A DNA stretch of 64,000 nt from Phytomonospora sp040655735 (GTDB lineage: Bacteria > Actinomycetota > Actinomycetes > Mycobacteriales > Micromonosporaceae), in NCBI RefSeq assembly GCF_040655735.1, contig NZ_JBFAKK010000003.1:62001-126000 (forward strand), given 5' to 3'. Numbering within the stretch: the first letter of the stretch is position 1; each line of letters opens with the position of its first letter. Shown piece after piece: positions 7,592-16,594 of this stretch. A program made the translations under genes and the position numbers. The notes under the pieces are model-generated. The model searched no databases. It was not told the DNA's origin and saw only the letters and a program-made list of their open reading frames with translations.

Positions 7592-8686
7592 ATGGCCGGC
7601 CGACGCCGCCGCCGATCCGCCGTACGACGCCTGCCCTGGTGGGGGAAGACCCTGCTCGGCGTGGGCGCCCTGCTGCTCGTCCTCGCATCCGGTGCGATCG
7701 TGTACGTGAACGTGATGCTGGACAAGGTGAACGACGCGCTGCCCAACCAGTGCCTGCTGGAGGACTGCGACGCCTACGAACCGGGTGAGGAGATCAACGG
7801 TCCGCTGAACTTCTTGATGATCGGCTCCGACATGCGCTCCGACTGGTCGGCGGCGCAGTCCGACTCGATCATGATCCTGCACCTCGACGCCGAGCTGTCC
7901 TCGGCGAACATCGTCTCGGTCCCCCGCGATCTGCGGGTGACGATTCCCGATTGCGACGGCGGCGCGCCCTGCGAGGGTTCGAAGATCAACGCGGCCTTCA
8001 GTCTCGGCGGGCGGGACATGAAGAAGGCCGTCTCCAGTGTCGCCGCGACGCTGACGGAGCTGACCGGGGTGAAGTTCGACGGCGCCATGATGATCAACTT
8101 CGGCGGCTTCCGGGACGTGGTGGAGATGCTCGGCGGGGTCGAGCTGTGCGTGCCCTTCGACATGTACCTCGAACACCCCAAGAACGCCCAGGGCGAGAAG
8201 CCCTTCGTGGAGAAGGGCTGCAAGGAGTACGAACCGAAGCTGGCGCTGGGGATCGTGCGCGAGCGGATGGCCTACGATCCGACCAACCCGAACTGGGACG
8301 AGAAGTACGGGATCGGCGACTTCGGCCGCCAGCGGATGCAGCAGCACTTCGTCAAACAGCTGCTCAAGCGCGCCAAGGAGCAGGGCTACCTGACCGACGT
8401 GTTCAAGGTCGGCGACCTGATCGAGAGCATCGGCGACCAGGTCCTGCTCGACCTCAAGGGCCGGCTGGTCACCGACGTGGCCTTCGCGCTGACCGACCTC
8501 GACGCCTCGAAGCTGACCACCGTGAAGATCCCCTCGGAGTCGCAGACCATCGGTGACACCGACTTCGTCGTCACGCAGCCGGGTGAGCAGGAGGAGGCCG
8601 CCGAGGCCCTCTACCGGGCGATCCGGGAGGACGACATCGACTCCTGGGTCCTCACTTACCCGAAATGGGTGAACAAGTCCTCCTGA
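7592..8686 (+). CDS. LytR-CpsA-Psr (LCP) family cell-wall glycopolymer ligase
   Basis: 364 residues: a short basic cytoplasmic tail, one membrane helix (about residues 17-41) and an extracytoplasmic LCP domain. Core motifs are NFLMIGSDMRSDW, AQSDSIMILHLD, NIVSVPRDLRVTIPDC, KINAAFSLGG and RERMAYD followed by GDFGRQRMQQ. LCP proteins transfer lipid-linked glycopolymers (teichoic acids, arabinogalactan or capsule-like polymers) onto peptidoglycan. The acceptor polymer cannot be read from sequence. Four cysteines in the outer domain could form disulfides. The gene ends in a 12-bp hairpin shared with the convergent membrane protein gene. Confidence 0.9.
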   Translation: MAGRRRRRSAVRRLPWWGKTLLGVGALLLVLASGAIVYVNVMLDKVNDALPNQCLLEDCDAYEPGEEINGPLNFLMIGSDMRSDWSAAQSDSIMILHLDAELSSANIVSVPRDLRVTIPDCDGGAPCEGSKINAAFSLGGRDMKKAVSSVAATLTELTGVKFDGAMMINFGGFRDVVEMLGGVELCVPFDMYLEHPKNAQGEKPFVEKGCKEYEPKLALGIVRERMAYDPTNPNWDEKYGIGDFGRQRMQQHFVKQLLKRAKEQGYLTDVFKVGDLIESIGDQVLLDLKGRLVTDVAFALTDLDASKLTTVKIPSESQTIGDTDFVVTQPGEQEEAAEALYRAIREDDIDSWVLTYPKWVNKSS

Positions 8687-8690
8687 CCGG

Positions 8691-8731
8691 GCCGGTGGTG
8701 CGCCCCCGCGGGCCGGGGACGCACCACCGGC
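8691..8731. terminator. Bidirectional hairpin between convergent genes
   Basis: Perfect 12-bp inverted repeat (8691-8702 with 8720-8731) fills the gap between the LCP stop and the membrane protein stop. Confidence 0.65.
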
Positions 8732-9715
8732 TCAGGCCGCGGCGGCCTTGCGTTCGGCCTGCGTCAGCAGGAAGGCGATGCCGCCCATCAGGCCGAGGGC
8801 GAAGCGGACGAGGGCCTCGTAGTTGGTCAGGTCGGGCGAGTGCTGCATGCCGACATCGGTGTCGCTGCCGAGCAGGACCATCAGCCCCCACATGCCCCAG
8901 CCGAACAGCGAGCCGGAGCCGACCCAGGCAGCGCCGGTCACGATCCAGCGCGGGACGCGCGCCGGGCGGTCGCGGAGGTTGAGGAGGAGACCCCATGCGG
9001 CGAGGAGCGCGAAGACCGCGACGACGAGGCCGTTGGTGCGGCCGTTGCGGCTCATGGCGTCGGCGTGGTCGGCGCTGAGGCCGCCGGTGTAGCCGAACGC
9101 CCACGCGCCCTGGACCACGGCGACGACCATCGAGCCGATGGCGACGCACCACGTCAGGGGGACGCTCAGGGAGCGCAGTGCGGGGATGCCGGCGGGTCCC
9201 TCGCCGGCTCGGCCGGTGAAGGCGCCGGGCCAGCGGCCTCGCGCGTACAGCAGGAAGGCCACCAGGAAGGCGACTCCCTGTACGACGAACCCGGCGTAGA
9301 CCATGCCGAAGACCCACGCGGCGACCGGCGGCGGTGGCTCGTCGGCGGGGGCCGATGGGAGCAGCGGGTCCCCGGAGAGGGCCGCCGCGAGGGCCTGGAA
9401 GGGCATGCCGACCACGATCTGGCCGAGCAGTCCGGTGCCGACCCAGACCGGGAACAGGATGAGCCAGGCCGGTGCCCGCAGGCCGCGCCGGAAGGCGAAC
9501 ACGCCCGCCAGGAGGGCGGCGACGAGGTCCATGCCGGCGGTGAACGCGTTGAGCGCGTCGAGCTGTGTCGTGTCGGCCATGTCGTTGAGGCCGGCGGTGC
9601 CGCCGAACAGCCAGTGGATCTTCAATATGAGGTAGGGCAGGGTGGCCACGACCAGGAGCCCGCAGGCGAGGCGGCGGACGAGGTCGGCCCATTGAGGGCG
9701 TGCGGTCTCGGACAT
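8732..9715 (-). CDS. Polytopic membrane protein, eight predicted helices
   Basis: 327 residues from ATG 9715 (MSETARPQWADLVRRL). About eight hydrophobic segments are visible, for example GLLVVATLPYLILKIHWLF, GLLGQIVVGMPFQAL, VFGMVYAGFVVQGVAFLVAF, WCVAIGSMVVAVVQGAWAFG and WVGSGSLFGWGMWGLMVLLG. No family is recognised. An upstream ATG at 9892 would overlap the divergent acylase gene and adds an unlikely basic stretch, so 9715 is preferred. GAGGCT 6 nt upstream resembles the TAGGCT -10 seen at other leaderless genes here. The divergent intergenic region carries two CCCCTGCA repeats 21 bp apart. Confidence 0.7.
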   Translation of the reverse strand: MSETARPQWADLVRRLACGLLVVATLPYLILKIHWLFGGTAGLNDMADTTQLDALNAFTAGMDLVAALLAGVFAFRRGLRAPAWLILFPVWVGTGLLGQIVVGMPFQALAAALSGDPLLPSAPADEPPPPVAAWVFGMVYAGFVVQGVAFLVAFLLYARGRWPGAFTGRAGEGPAGIPALRSLSVPLTWCVAIGSMVVAVVQGAWAFGYTGGLSADHADAMSRNGRTNGLVVAVFALLAAWGLLLNLRDRPARVPRWIVTGAAWVGSGSLFGWGMWGLMVLLGSDTDVGMQHSPDLTNYEALVRFALGLMGGIAFLLTQAERKAAAA

Positions 9716-9751
9716 GCCCCCAGCCTCGGGCGGACCGGCGGGAGAAACCTG

Positions 9752-9788
9752 CCCCTGCAGCGTGAAGAGCCTCCCCTGCATGGGGGAG
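9752..9788. promoter_or_regulatory. Repeated CCCCTGCA sites in divergent promoter region
   Basis: CCCCTGCA occurs at 9752-9759 and again at 9773-9780, exactly two helical turns apart. The second copy is inside a palindrome CTCCCC-TGCATG-GGGAG. They lie between the membrane protein and acylase starts and look like paired protein-binding sites. The binding factor is unknown. Confidence 0.4.
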
Positions 9789-9854
9789 ATCGGCGCAGCC
9801 TGGGACATATCGCCCCATGAGCGGCGCGGAGCCGCCCCCTGGGAGGATGTGCCG

Positions 9855-12422
9855 ATGGACCGCGCTCGTCTCCTCCGTCTCCTGCGCCGCATCGGCCTGT
9901 GGACCCTCGCCGTGCTGACCGTGCTCGTGCTCGTGGTATCCCTCGGGTTCGCCTACATCGTGCGGCGGTCATTCCCCACTGTGGACGGTGAGATCGCGTT
10001 GCCCGGGATGTCGGGACAGGTGGACGTCTGGCGCGACGAGCGGGGAATCCCGCAGATCTACGCCGACACCGCCACCGACCTGTTCCGCGCGCAGGGCTTC
10101 GTGCACGCCCAGGACCGCTTCTGGGAGATGGACTTCCGCCGGCACGTCACCGCCGGCCGGCTCGCCGAGATGTTCGGCGAGAGCCAGGTGGAGACCGACG
10201 CCACCGTCCGCGCGATGGGCTGGCGCAAGGTCGCCGAGCAGGAGTGGGAGATCCTCGACGCGACCACCAGGAGCTACTTCACGGCCTACGCCGAAGGCGT
10301 CAACGCCTACCTCGAAGGCCACAGTTCGGGTGAGATCAGCCTGGAGTACACCGTCCTGGGGCTCGACAATCCCGACTACGAGATCGAACCCTGGTCTCCG
10401 GTCGACTCCATCGCGTGGCTCAAGGCCATGGCCTGGGACCTGCGCGGCAACCTCAGCGACGAGCTCAACCGGGCCACGCTGGCCGACGCGGGCCTGACCC
10501 CGAAGCAGATCTCGCAGCTCTACCCGGCCTACCCGACCGACCGGCACAAGCCGATCATCCCCGACGGCACCGTCACCGACGGCGAGTTCGAGCTGTCCGA
10601 CCCCGCTCAGGTCGGCGAGGACGACGGCGGCGAAGGCGGCGGCGAAACCGACGCCACAGTGGACGCCACGGCCGCCTTCGGCAGCGCGCGGAGCGCCTTC
10701 GACGCGCTCGCGGCGGTCACCGGCCCGGCCATCGACGGGATCGGGTCGAACTCCTGGGTGGTCTCGGGCTCGCGGACCGAGACGGGCATGCCGATCCTGG
10801 CCAACGACCCGCACCTGGCGCCGTCGATGCCCTCGGTCTGGTACCAGGCCGGGCTGCGCTGCCGCACGCTCAGCGAGTCGTGCCCCTTCCGGGTCACCGG
10901 CTTCACCTTCTCCGGCGTGCCGGGCATCATCATCGGCCACAACGCCGAGGTCTCCTGGGGCTTCACCAACCTCGGCCCCGATGTCACCGACCTCTACGTC
11001 GAGCGCGTCGACGGCGACAAGTACCTCGTCGACGGATCCTGGCTGCCCTTCGAGAGCGTCCGTGAGGAGACCATCAAGGTCGCCGGCGGGGAACCCAGGA
11101 CGATCACCGTCCGTGAGACCAAGCACGGCCCGATCATGTCCGACCACGGCGGGGCCTACGACTCCCTGGCCGCCAACCCGCCGACGCCGAAGATCAACGA
11201 GGGCGGCGAGTACGCGGTCGCGCTCCAGTGGACCGCGCTGGAGCCCGGCCGCACCGCCGAGGCGATCTTCGCGCTCAACCGGGCCACGAACTGGCCGGAG
11301 TTCAAGGCCGCCGCCTCGCGCTTCGAGGTCCCCTCGCAGAACATGATCTACGCCGACACCTCCGGCAACATCGGCTACCAGGCGCCGGGCAAGATCCCGG
11401 TGCGCGGCACCGGCGACGGCACCTGGCCCTCCCCCGGCTGGGACTCCGGCTACGACTGGTCGGGATACATCCCCAACGAGGAACTGCCGTACACGATCAA
11501 CCCCGAAGAGGGCTTCATCGTGACCGCCAACAACGAGGTCATCGGCGAGGAGTACCCGCACCTGCTCACCGAGGACTGGGCGTACGGATACCGCAGTGAG
11601 CGCATCCGGGACATGATCGAGGCCGACACCGACCTGCTCAGCATCGACGACATCCGGCTCATGCAGATGGACGGCCGCAACGGCGGCGCCGCGCCGGTCG
11701 TGCCGAAGCTGCTCGCCGTCGGCGCCGAGGGCACCGTCAAGGAGGCGCAGGACCTCCTGCGCGACTGGAACCTGCAGTCCGACCGCGACTCGGCGGCCTC
11801 CGCCTTCTACAACGCGACCTGGCGGCACCTGCTGCTGAACACCTTCGACGAACTGCCCGACTCGGCGCCCCCCGGCGGCGGCGAGCGCTGGTACGAGGTG
11901 GTCGCCAAGCTCATGGAGCAGCCCGACAGCCCGTGGTGGGACGACGCCGCCACGCCGGAGGTCGAGGACCGCGACGCGATGCTCTCGCGGGCGATGGCCG
12001 ACGCGGTGAGCGAGCTGACCGAGCGGCTCGGCGACGACCCGTCGAGTTGGCGCTGGGACGAGCTGCACACGCTCACTCTGACGAATCCCACCCTCGGCAC
12101 CTCGGGGATCGGGATCGTGGAATGGCTGTTCAACTCGCCCCCGGTCGGGGTGGCCGGCGGGGACGGAATCGTCAACGCCACCGGCTGGAACCCGGCGAAA
12201 GGGTACGAGGTCGACGCCGTACCCTCTATGCGAATGATCGTGGACCTGGCGAACCTCGACGGGTCCTGGTGGGTCAACCTGACCGGCCAGTCCGGGCACA
12301 CGTTCAGCGCCCACTACGACGACCAGGTCCAGATGTGGCGTACCGGCGCGCTCACCCCCATGCGCTGGTCCGACCGCGACATCGAGGTCACCACCCGCGA
12401 CCGGCTGAAGCTCACGCCCTGA
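9855..12422 (+). CDS. Penicillin acylase family (S45) N-terminal nucleophile hydrolase
   Basis: 855 residues. An N-terminal membrane helix (about residues 13-37) anchors an extracytoplasmic Ntn-hydrolase precursor. Alpha-subunit motifs VWRDERGIPQIYA and GFVHAQDRFWEMDFRR are followed by a linker rich in Asp, Gly and Glu (about 252-275) and then GSNSW, where autocleavage before Ser298 would create the catalytic N-terminal serine of the beta subunit. ANDPHLAPSMPSVWY and GHNAEVSWGFTN fit the beta subunit. Substrates in the family include acyl-homoserine lactones, lipopeptides and beta-lactams; the specificity here is unknown. ATG 9855 is chosen because GGGAGG lies 8 nt upstream. The mannosyltransferase follows 29 bp later. 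Confidence 0.9.
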   Translation: MDRARLLRLLRRIGLWTLAVLTVLVLVVSLGFAYIVRRSFPTVDGEIALPGMSGQVDVWRDERGIPQIYADTATDLFRAQGFVHAQDRFWEMDFRRHVTAGRLAEMFGESQVETDATVRAMGWRKVAEQEWEILDATTRSYFTAYAEGVNAYLEGHSSGEISLEYTVLGLDNPDYEIEPWSPVDSIAWLKAMAWDLRGNLSDELNRATLADAGLTPKQISQLYPAYPTDRHKPIIPDGTVTDGEFELSDPAQVGEDDGGEGGGETDATVDATAAFGSARSAFDALAAVTGPAIDGIGSNSWVVSGSRTETGMPILANDPHLAPSMPSVWYQAGLRCRTLSESCPFRVTGFTFSGVPGIIIGHNAEVSWGFTNLGPDVTDLYVERVDGDKYLVDGSWLPFESVREETIKVAGGEPRTITVRETKHGPIMSDHGGAYDSLAANPPTPKINEGGEYAVALQWTALEPGRTAEAIFALNRATNWPEFKAAASRFEVPSQNMIYADTSGNIGYQAPGKIPVRGTGDGTWPSPGWDSGYDWSGYIPNEELPYTINPEEGFIVTANNEVIGEEYPHLLTEDWAYGYRSERIRDMIEADTDLLSIDDIRLMQMDGRNGGAAPVVPKLLAVGAEGTVKEAQDLLRDWNLQSDRDSAASAFYNATWRHLLLNTFDELPDSAPPGGGERWYEVVAKLMEQPDSPWWDDAATPEVEDRDAMLSRAMADAVSELTERLGDDPSSWRWDELHTLTLTNPTLGTSGIGIVEWLFNSPPVGVAGGDGIVNATGWNPAKGYEVDAVPSMRMIVDLANLDGSWWVNLTGQSGHTFSAHYDDQVQMWRTGALTPMRWSDRDIEVTTRDRLKLTP

Positions 12423-12451
12423 CGGCCCGTACCAGAGGAACCGACACCACA

Positions 12452-13831
12452 GTGGACACCACTACCAAGGCCGCCCCCGGGCCCGACGCCGACGACGGCG
12501 TGACAGAAGAGGGCGCGTCGCGCGGTCTGCTCGGCAACCCCAGGGCGGTCTTCTGGCTGCGGGTCGCCGCCGTCGTGCTGCTGATGGCGGTGGTGTGGAT
12601 CCTCACCGACAGGTTCGGCGAGCACCACCGGCTGTTCGACTTCCGGATCTACCGCAAGGCCGTGCTGTTCTGGCTCGACGGGGACAACATCCTCTACAAC
12701 TACTCACAGCCGGACAAGACGAACTACAACCTGGGCTTCACCTACCCGCCCTTCGCGGCGCTGATCATGATCCCGCTGGCGGTGCTGCCGTACGGGCTGG
12801 CGCTGTGGTCGCACCTGATCGTGATGTCGGCGGCGCTGGCGCTGATGTGCTACTGGGTGGCCACTCCCCTCGCCCGGCGCCTCAACCAGCCGGCGTGGTT
12901 CGTCTGCGGGCTGGTGGTGCCGCTGGCCTTCGCGCTGGAACCGATCCGAGAGTCGCTGAGTTTCGGTCAGGTCAACCACGAACTGGCCGTGCTCATCATC
13001 GGCGACCTGCTGTTCCTGTGCCGCCGCAACTCGAAGTGGGCGGGCATCGGGATCGGGCTGGCCACGGCGATCAAGCTGACGCCGGGGATCTTCATCATCT
13101 ACCTGCTGCTGACCAAACGCTGGCGGCCGGCGTTCATGGCGATGTTCTGGGCGACGGCGGCGACGGTTCTGGCCGCGGCCTTCGACCTGCGCTCCTCGGT
13201 GAAGTTCTGGCTGGTGACCTTCTGGGACTCCAGCCGGGTCGGGATCCTCGACCAGACCTCGAACACCTCGATCAACGGGATGATCCTGCGGTGGTTCGAC
13301 CAGCGCGACCCGAACTATCCGCGCTGGATCTACCTGCTGGGTGTGCTGCTGGTCGTCGGCTACGGGATGTGGCGCGCGGTGCGGGCCTACCGGCAGGGCG
13401 ACGAGATCTGCGCGCTGACCATCGTCGGCCTGGTGGGCGTGATGGTGAGTCCGGTGTCGTGGATCCACCACAACTTCTGGATCGTGCCCGCCCTGGTGGT
13501 GCTGGCCGACGTGGCCTTGCGCAAGGGCGCCTGGACGAAGCGCTTCTGGCGCTGGGCGGCGCTGTTCCTGCTGGTCTACTGGTCCTTCGCGCTGACGATG
13601 AGCCTGCGCTTCGCCGAGGTGACCACCAAGCACTGGATCCACGGGCCGTTCTGGTGGATCGGGGAGAACTCCTACGTGATCCTCTCGCTGGTGCTGATCC
13701 TGATCCTGCCGATCAGGCGCGACACCGACACGCTCGACCTGGCGGACGGGAACTTCTGGCCGCGCTGGCCGTCACGGCTCGCGTCGTGGCCGGACCGGCG
13801 CCGGGCGGCGGCCGAGGCGAAGGCGGCGTAG
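12452..13831 (+). CDS. GT87-family polyprenol-phosphomannose mannosyltransferase
   Basis: 459 residues from GTG 12452. A GT-C membrane enzyme with about ten helices. The first-loop acidic motif FDFRIYRKAVLFWLDGDN, then FTYPPFAALIMIPLAVLP, FGQVNHELAVL, ATAIKLTPGIFIIYLL, NTSINGMILRW and VSPVSWIHHNFWIVPAL are typical of actinobacterial DUF2029/GT87 enzymes such as PimE, which use polyprenyl-phosphate-mannose to elongate lipomannan or PIMs. The exact linkage is not deducible. The last 60 bp overlap the 3' end of the convergent MptB-like gene. The start is uncertain because only AGAGGAA, 11 nt away, resembles a ribosome-binding site. Confidence 0.85.
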   Translation: MDTTTKAAPGPDADDGVTEEGASRGLLGNPRAVFWLRVAAVVLLMAVVWILTDRFGEHHRLFDFRIYRKAVLFWLDGDNILYNYSQPDKTNYNLGFTYPPFAALIMIPLAVLPYGLALWSHLIVMSAALALMCYWVATPLARRLNQPAWFVCGLVVPLAFALEPIRESLSFGQVNHELAVLIIGDLLFLCRRNSKWAGIGIGLATAIKLTPGIFIIYLLLTKRWRPAFMAMFWATAATVLAAAFDLRSSVKFWLVTFWDSSRVGILDQTSNTSINGMILRWFDQRDPNYPRWIYLLGVLLVVGYGMWRAVRAYRQGDEICALTIVGLVGVMVSPVSWIHHNFWIVPALVVLADVALRKGAWTKRFWRWAALFLLVYWSFALTMSLRFAEVTTKHWIHGPFWWIGENSYVILSLVLILILPIRRDTDTLDLADGNFWPRWPSRLASWPDRRRAAAEAKAA

Positions 13832-15211
13832 CCCGAACACGATCGTGGCGATGACCAGGCCGGTCATCGCCACGGCCCCGGCGAGTTTCGTGCGCAGCGC
13901 GAGGTTGTCGCCGTCGGGCAGGGTCAGCGCGGGAAGCGCCACGGCCAGGACCTCGCCGGCGGTGCGCAGACGTCCTGTGTGGACGGACACGGCGAGGACC
14001 GCCAACGGCCACAGCACGTACCAGGGGTGGAAGACCGGCGACAGCGCCACGACCGCGACCAGTGCGCCCGTGAGGTGTCGCAGGATCGCGCCGGGGTCGC
14101 GCGCCTCGCGATAGGCGCGGACCCAGATGACGACGAGCGCGACGGCCAGCGCCGCCCAGCCGATGACGCGCGCGACCTCGACGGCGCCGGTGGTGACGTC
14201 GTGGCCGAGGGCCTTGCTGAGGGCGCCGACGGCCATGCCGACGGCGGTCGGGGGCGAGGTCCACTGGACGGAGTCGCCGGAGGAGGCCAGTCCGCGCAGC
14301 CAGCCCAGCCGCAGGCCGCTCGCGAGGGTGATGGCGGCGAAGACGGCGACGGTCCCGGCCAGGGGCGCCCAGGTCCTGCGGAGGAGCTCGCGGAAGGTGC
14401 GCTCGCGCATCAGCAGCAGGACGGCGAAGGGCAGCGCGATTCCGGCGGTGGCCTTGACGGCGACGGCCGCGCCGAGCAGAGCGCCCGACGCCAGGCCGCG
14501 GCGGTGGAAGGCGGCGAGGAGGCCGCACAGCGCCAGACCGATCATCAGCGCGTCGTTGTGGCCGCCGGAGACGACGTGGACCATCAGCAGCGGGCTGGCC
14601 AGCCCGAGCCAGGCGGCGCGGACGGGGTCGACACCGGCGCGCGCGGCGAGCCGGGGAACGGCGTAGGCCATGAGCAGGACCCCGAGGAGCGCGCCGACGC
14701 GCAGCACGGTCACGGCGACGGCGAGGTTCCCGCCCGCGACGGCGACGGCCGCTCCGGCGAGCAGTACCCAGACGGGGCCGTACGGGGCCGGTGTGTCATG
14801 CCAGATCAACGAGACCGAGTCGAGCCAGGGGCACGGGAGGGCCGCCGAACCGACCTCGTAGGGGTTGAGGCCGCCGTGGACGGTGGCGCCCTGGCAGGCG
14901 TAGGCGTAGAGGTCGCGGCTGCCCAGTGGCGGCGCGAAGAGCAGCGGCGCGGCCCACAGCGCGGCGGTGGCCAGGACCGCACGCAGGGACCAGTCGGCCT
15001 TGCGGGCGTGCCACCAGGCAACGCCGAGGGCGGCGAGGCCCAGTGCCCACACGCCGATCGCGGCGGCCGTGCCGGGCCGCGACAGGGCCATCTGGAGGTT
15101 CGACTTGAGGTCGGTGTCGGGCTTGGCGCCGCCGAGCCAGGCGGCCACGGCGAGCAGGACGCCGCCGAGGAGGCCGAGAAGGGTGATCGTGAGGCGGCGC
15201 ACGGGGGCCAT
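13772..15211 (-). CDS. MptB-like alpha-1,6-mannopyranosyltransferase
   Basis: 479 residues with about twelve membrane helices. The GT-C signature loop is SRDLYAYACQG..GGLNPYEVG, followed by WHDTPAPYGPVWVLLAG, SGGHNDALMIGLAL, AVAVKATAGIALPFAVLLL and the late VVALSPVFHPWYVLWPL. These motifs match the polyprenol-phosphomannose-dependent alpha-1,6-mannosyltransferases MptA/MptB that build the lipomannan backbone in actinobacteria. Together with the GT87 gene on the opposite strand it points to mannan or lipoglycan assembly. The 3' ends of the two genes overlap tail-to-tail by 60 bp. Confidence 0.87.
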   Translation of the reverse strand: MAPVRRLTITLLGLLGGVLLAVAAWLGGAKPDTDLKSNLQMALSRPGTAAAIGVWALGLAALGVAWWHARKADWSLRAVLATAALWAAPLLFAPPLGSRDLYAYACQGATVHGGLNPYEVGSAALPCPWLDSVSLIWHDTPAPYGPVWVLLAGAAVAVAGGNLAVAVTVLRVGALLGVLLMAYAVPRLAARAGVDPVRAAWLGLASPLLMVHVVSGGHNDALMIGLALCGLLAAFHRRGLASGALLGAAVAVKATAGIALPFAVLLLMRERTFRELLRRTWAPLAGTVAVFAAITLASGLRLGWLRGLASSGDSVQWTSPPTAVGMAVGALSKALGHDVTTGAVEVARVIGWAALAVALVVIWVRAYREARDPGAILRHLTGALVAVVALSPVFHPWYVLWPLAVLAVSVHTGRLRTAGEVLAVALPALTLPDGDNLALRTKLAGAVAMTGLVIATIVFGLRRLRLGRRPAPVRPRREP

Positions 15212-15263
15212 GGTCGCACACGGGAAGGTCGCGTCTTCGCCGTGACGTCGCCCTCCGGGTCGC

Positions 15264-15269
15264 TAAACT
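15264..15269 (+). promoter_or_regulatory. Candidate -10 TAAACT for the RibD-like gene
   Basis: TAAACT lies 75 bp before ATG 15345. No clear -35 is seen, so the transcript would have a leader of about 70 nt containing AAGGGAC as Shine-Dalgarno. Confidence 0.3.
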
Positions 15270-15344
15270 CGGCCTCAGTGCGGGCGGGGGCTCCCCGGAG
15301 GGGATCGCCGACGACCACGGCGCCCTCCGAGACAAGGGACGACC

Positions 15345-15878
15345 ATGACCTTCACCGCGAGCGTATTCATCGGCACCAGCCTCGACGGGTACATCGCCCG
15401 CGATGACGGCGACATCGAGTGGCTCACCGCGCGCGGCGAAGACGTCGGCGACATGGGCTTCTTCGAGTTCCTCGACACCGTCGACACGGTCATCCTGGGG
15501 CGCACCACCTACGAGACCGTTCTCGCCTTCGGCGAGGAGGCGTGGGTCTACGGCGACCGGCGCGTGGAAGTGCTCAGCACGACCATCCCCGAGGGAGCCG
15601 ACCCTCGGGTGACCGTCCACCGCGATCTCGACGCGATGATCGCCGCCCTCGACGAGCGGGGCGCGAAGCACGTCTACCCCGACGGCGGACGGCTCATCCA
15701 GTCGTTGCTGCGCGCCGGACGCGTCGACCGCTTCATCATCGCCACCGCCCCGGTCCTCATCGGCGGCGGGCACCGCCTGTTCGGCGACCTGACCGCCGAC
15801 GTGCGCCTGCGGCACGAGTGGACCAAGACGCCCGGCGCCGGGTTCGTCCAGACCTCGTGGGCGGTCGACAGGCCCTAG
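15345..15878 (+). CDS. Dihydrofolate reductase/RibD C-terminal family reductase
   Basis: 177 residues, a single RibD_C/DHFR-like Rossmann domain. Motifs include FIGTSLDGYIARDDGDIEWL, VILGRTTYETVLAF and VYPDGGRLIQSLLRAGRVDRF followed by TAPVLIGGG. Members reduce pterin- or flavin-like substrates with NADPH, but most free-standing actinobacterial copies have no assigned substrate. Shine-Dalgarno AAGGGA lies 7 nt before the ATG. The stop codon overlaps that of the convergent MOSC gene by 4 nt through a shared CTAG. Confidence 0.88.
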   Translation: MTFTASVFIGTSLDGYIARDDGDIEWLTARGEDVGDMGFFEFLDTVDTVILGRTTYETVLAFGEEAWVYGDRRVEVLSTTIPEGADPRVTVHRDLDAMIAALDERGAKHVYPDGGRLIQSLLRAGRVDRFIIATAPVLIGGGHRLFGDLTADVRLRHEWTKTPGAGFVQTSWAVDRP

Positions 15879-16522
15879 ATCGTGCGCCGGTGGGCCAGCT
15901 CCTTCTCCTCGTCGGGAAGCGCGTCGGCGGTCAGCAACCGGGGCAGCAGCTCTGGTTCGAGCGTCATGGCGCGAAACACCAACGCGACGGACACGTCGTG
16001 GCCGGGGCGGTGCACGATCTCGACGGCGTCGCCGGCCCGGATCTCACCCGGCTCGATCACCCGCAGGTAGGCGCCGGGCACGGCGGCCTGCGTGAACCGC
16101 TTGATCCACCCCGCGCGCTCCAGCCATCCCTGGAAGGTCGCGCACGGAATACGGGGGGTGGCCACCTCAAGGACCACCTCGGCGCCGATCCGCCAGCGCT
16201 CACCGATGAGCGCTCCGTTGACGTCGAGCCCGGCGGTGGTGAGGTTCTCCCCGAAGACGCCATTGGACAGCGCGCGGCCGAACTCCGGCTCCCAGCCGTC
16301 GAGATCCTCGCGCGCGTAGGCGTACACGGCCTGGTCGGTCCCGCCGTGCGCCCGCACGTCGTAGACGCGGTCGCCGGCCAGACCCACGGCCCCGGTGCCC
16401 TTCGGGCCGGGAGCCGACACCGCGACCGGGCCGTCGACCGGCCGCTTGTCGATGCCGGTCGCCGCCAGTTTCTTCCACGGGTTCGCCCGGGGCACGCCGA
16501 TGTTGACCGAGAGCAGCCTCAT
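15875..16522 (-). CDS. MOSC domain protein
   Basis: 215 residues from ATG 16522. The MOSC core is visible as GLAGDRVYDVRAHGGTDQAVYAYAREDLDGW, GVFGENLTTAGLDVNGALIGERWRIG and the cysteine-containing PRIPCATFQGWL, with YLRVIEPGEIRAGDAVEIVHRP. Free-standing MOSC proteins related to YiiM/YuaD bind molybdenum cofactor and reduce N-hydroxylated substrates or act in sulfur-carrier chemistry; the substrate here is unknown. TACCGT 7 nt upstream suggests a leaderless transcript. Divergent from the membrane protein gene at 16595. Confidence 0.88.
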   Translation of the reverse strand: MRLLSVNIGVPRANPWKKLAATGIDKRPVDGPVAVSAPGPKGTGAVGLAGDRVYDVRAHGGTDQAVYAYAREDLDGWEPEFGRALSNGVFGENLTTAGLDVNGALIGERWRIGAEVVLEVATPRIPCATFQGWLERAGWIKRFTQAAVPGAYLRVIEPGEIRAGDAVEIVHRPGHDVSVALVFRAMTLEPELLPRLLTADALPDEEKELAHRRTI

Positions 16523-16529
16523 GACCGCG

Positions 16530-16535
16530 ACGGTA
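16530..16535 (-). promoter_or_regulatory. -10 hexamer TACCGT for leaderless MOSC gene
   Basis: Minus-strand TACCGT with a 7-nt spacer to ATG 16522 and no Shine-Dalgarno. Confidence 0.5.
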
Positions 16536-16594
16536 CGCGTGGGCACCCCTGCGAGGCCACGCCTTTCCCGCCCCACCCGGACCCCCGTGCGACC

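Noticed and set aside
5708..8347. 879-codon minus-strand open frame antisense to the propeller and LCP genes
   Set aside because: Its residue composition (Arg, His, Val, Asp, Gly runs) is that of a GC-rich antisense shadow, it crosses two well-supported genes and a terminator, and it shows no family motif.
9969..12314. 781-codon minus-strand frame opposite the penicillin acylase
   Set aside because: The acylase has complete Ntn-hydrolase motifs; the antisense frame is low-complexity and lacks a start signal.
15419..16594. N-terminal extension of the membrane protein gene at 16595
   Set aside because: The open frame runs through the DHFR-like gene and antisense to the MOSC gene with low-complexity Arg/Pro composition; the first plausible starts are ATG 16595 and 16604.
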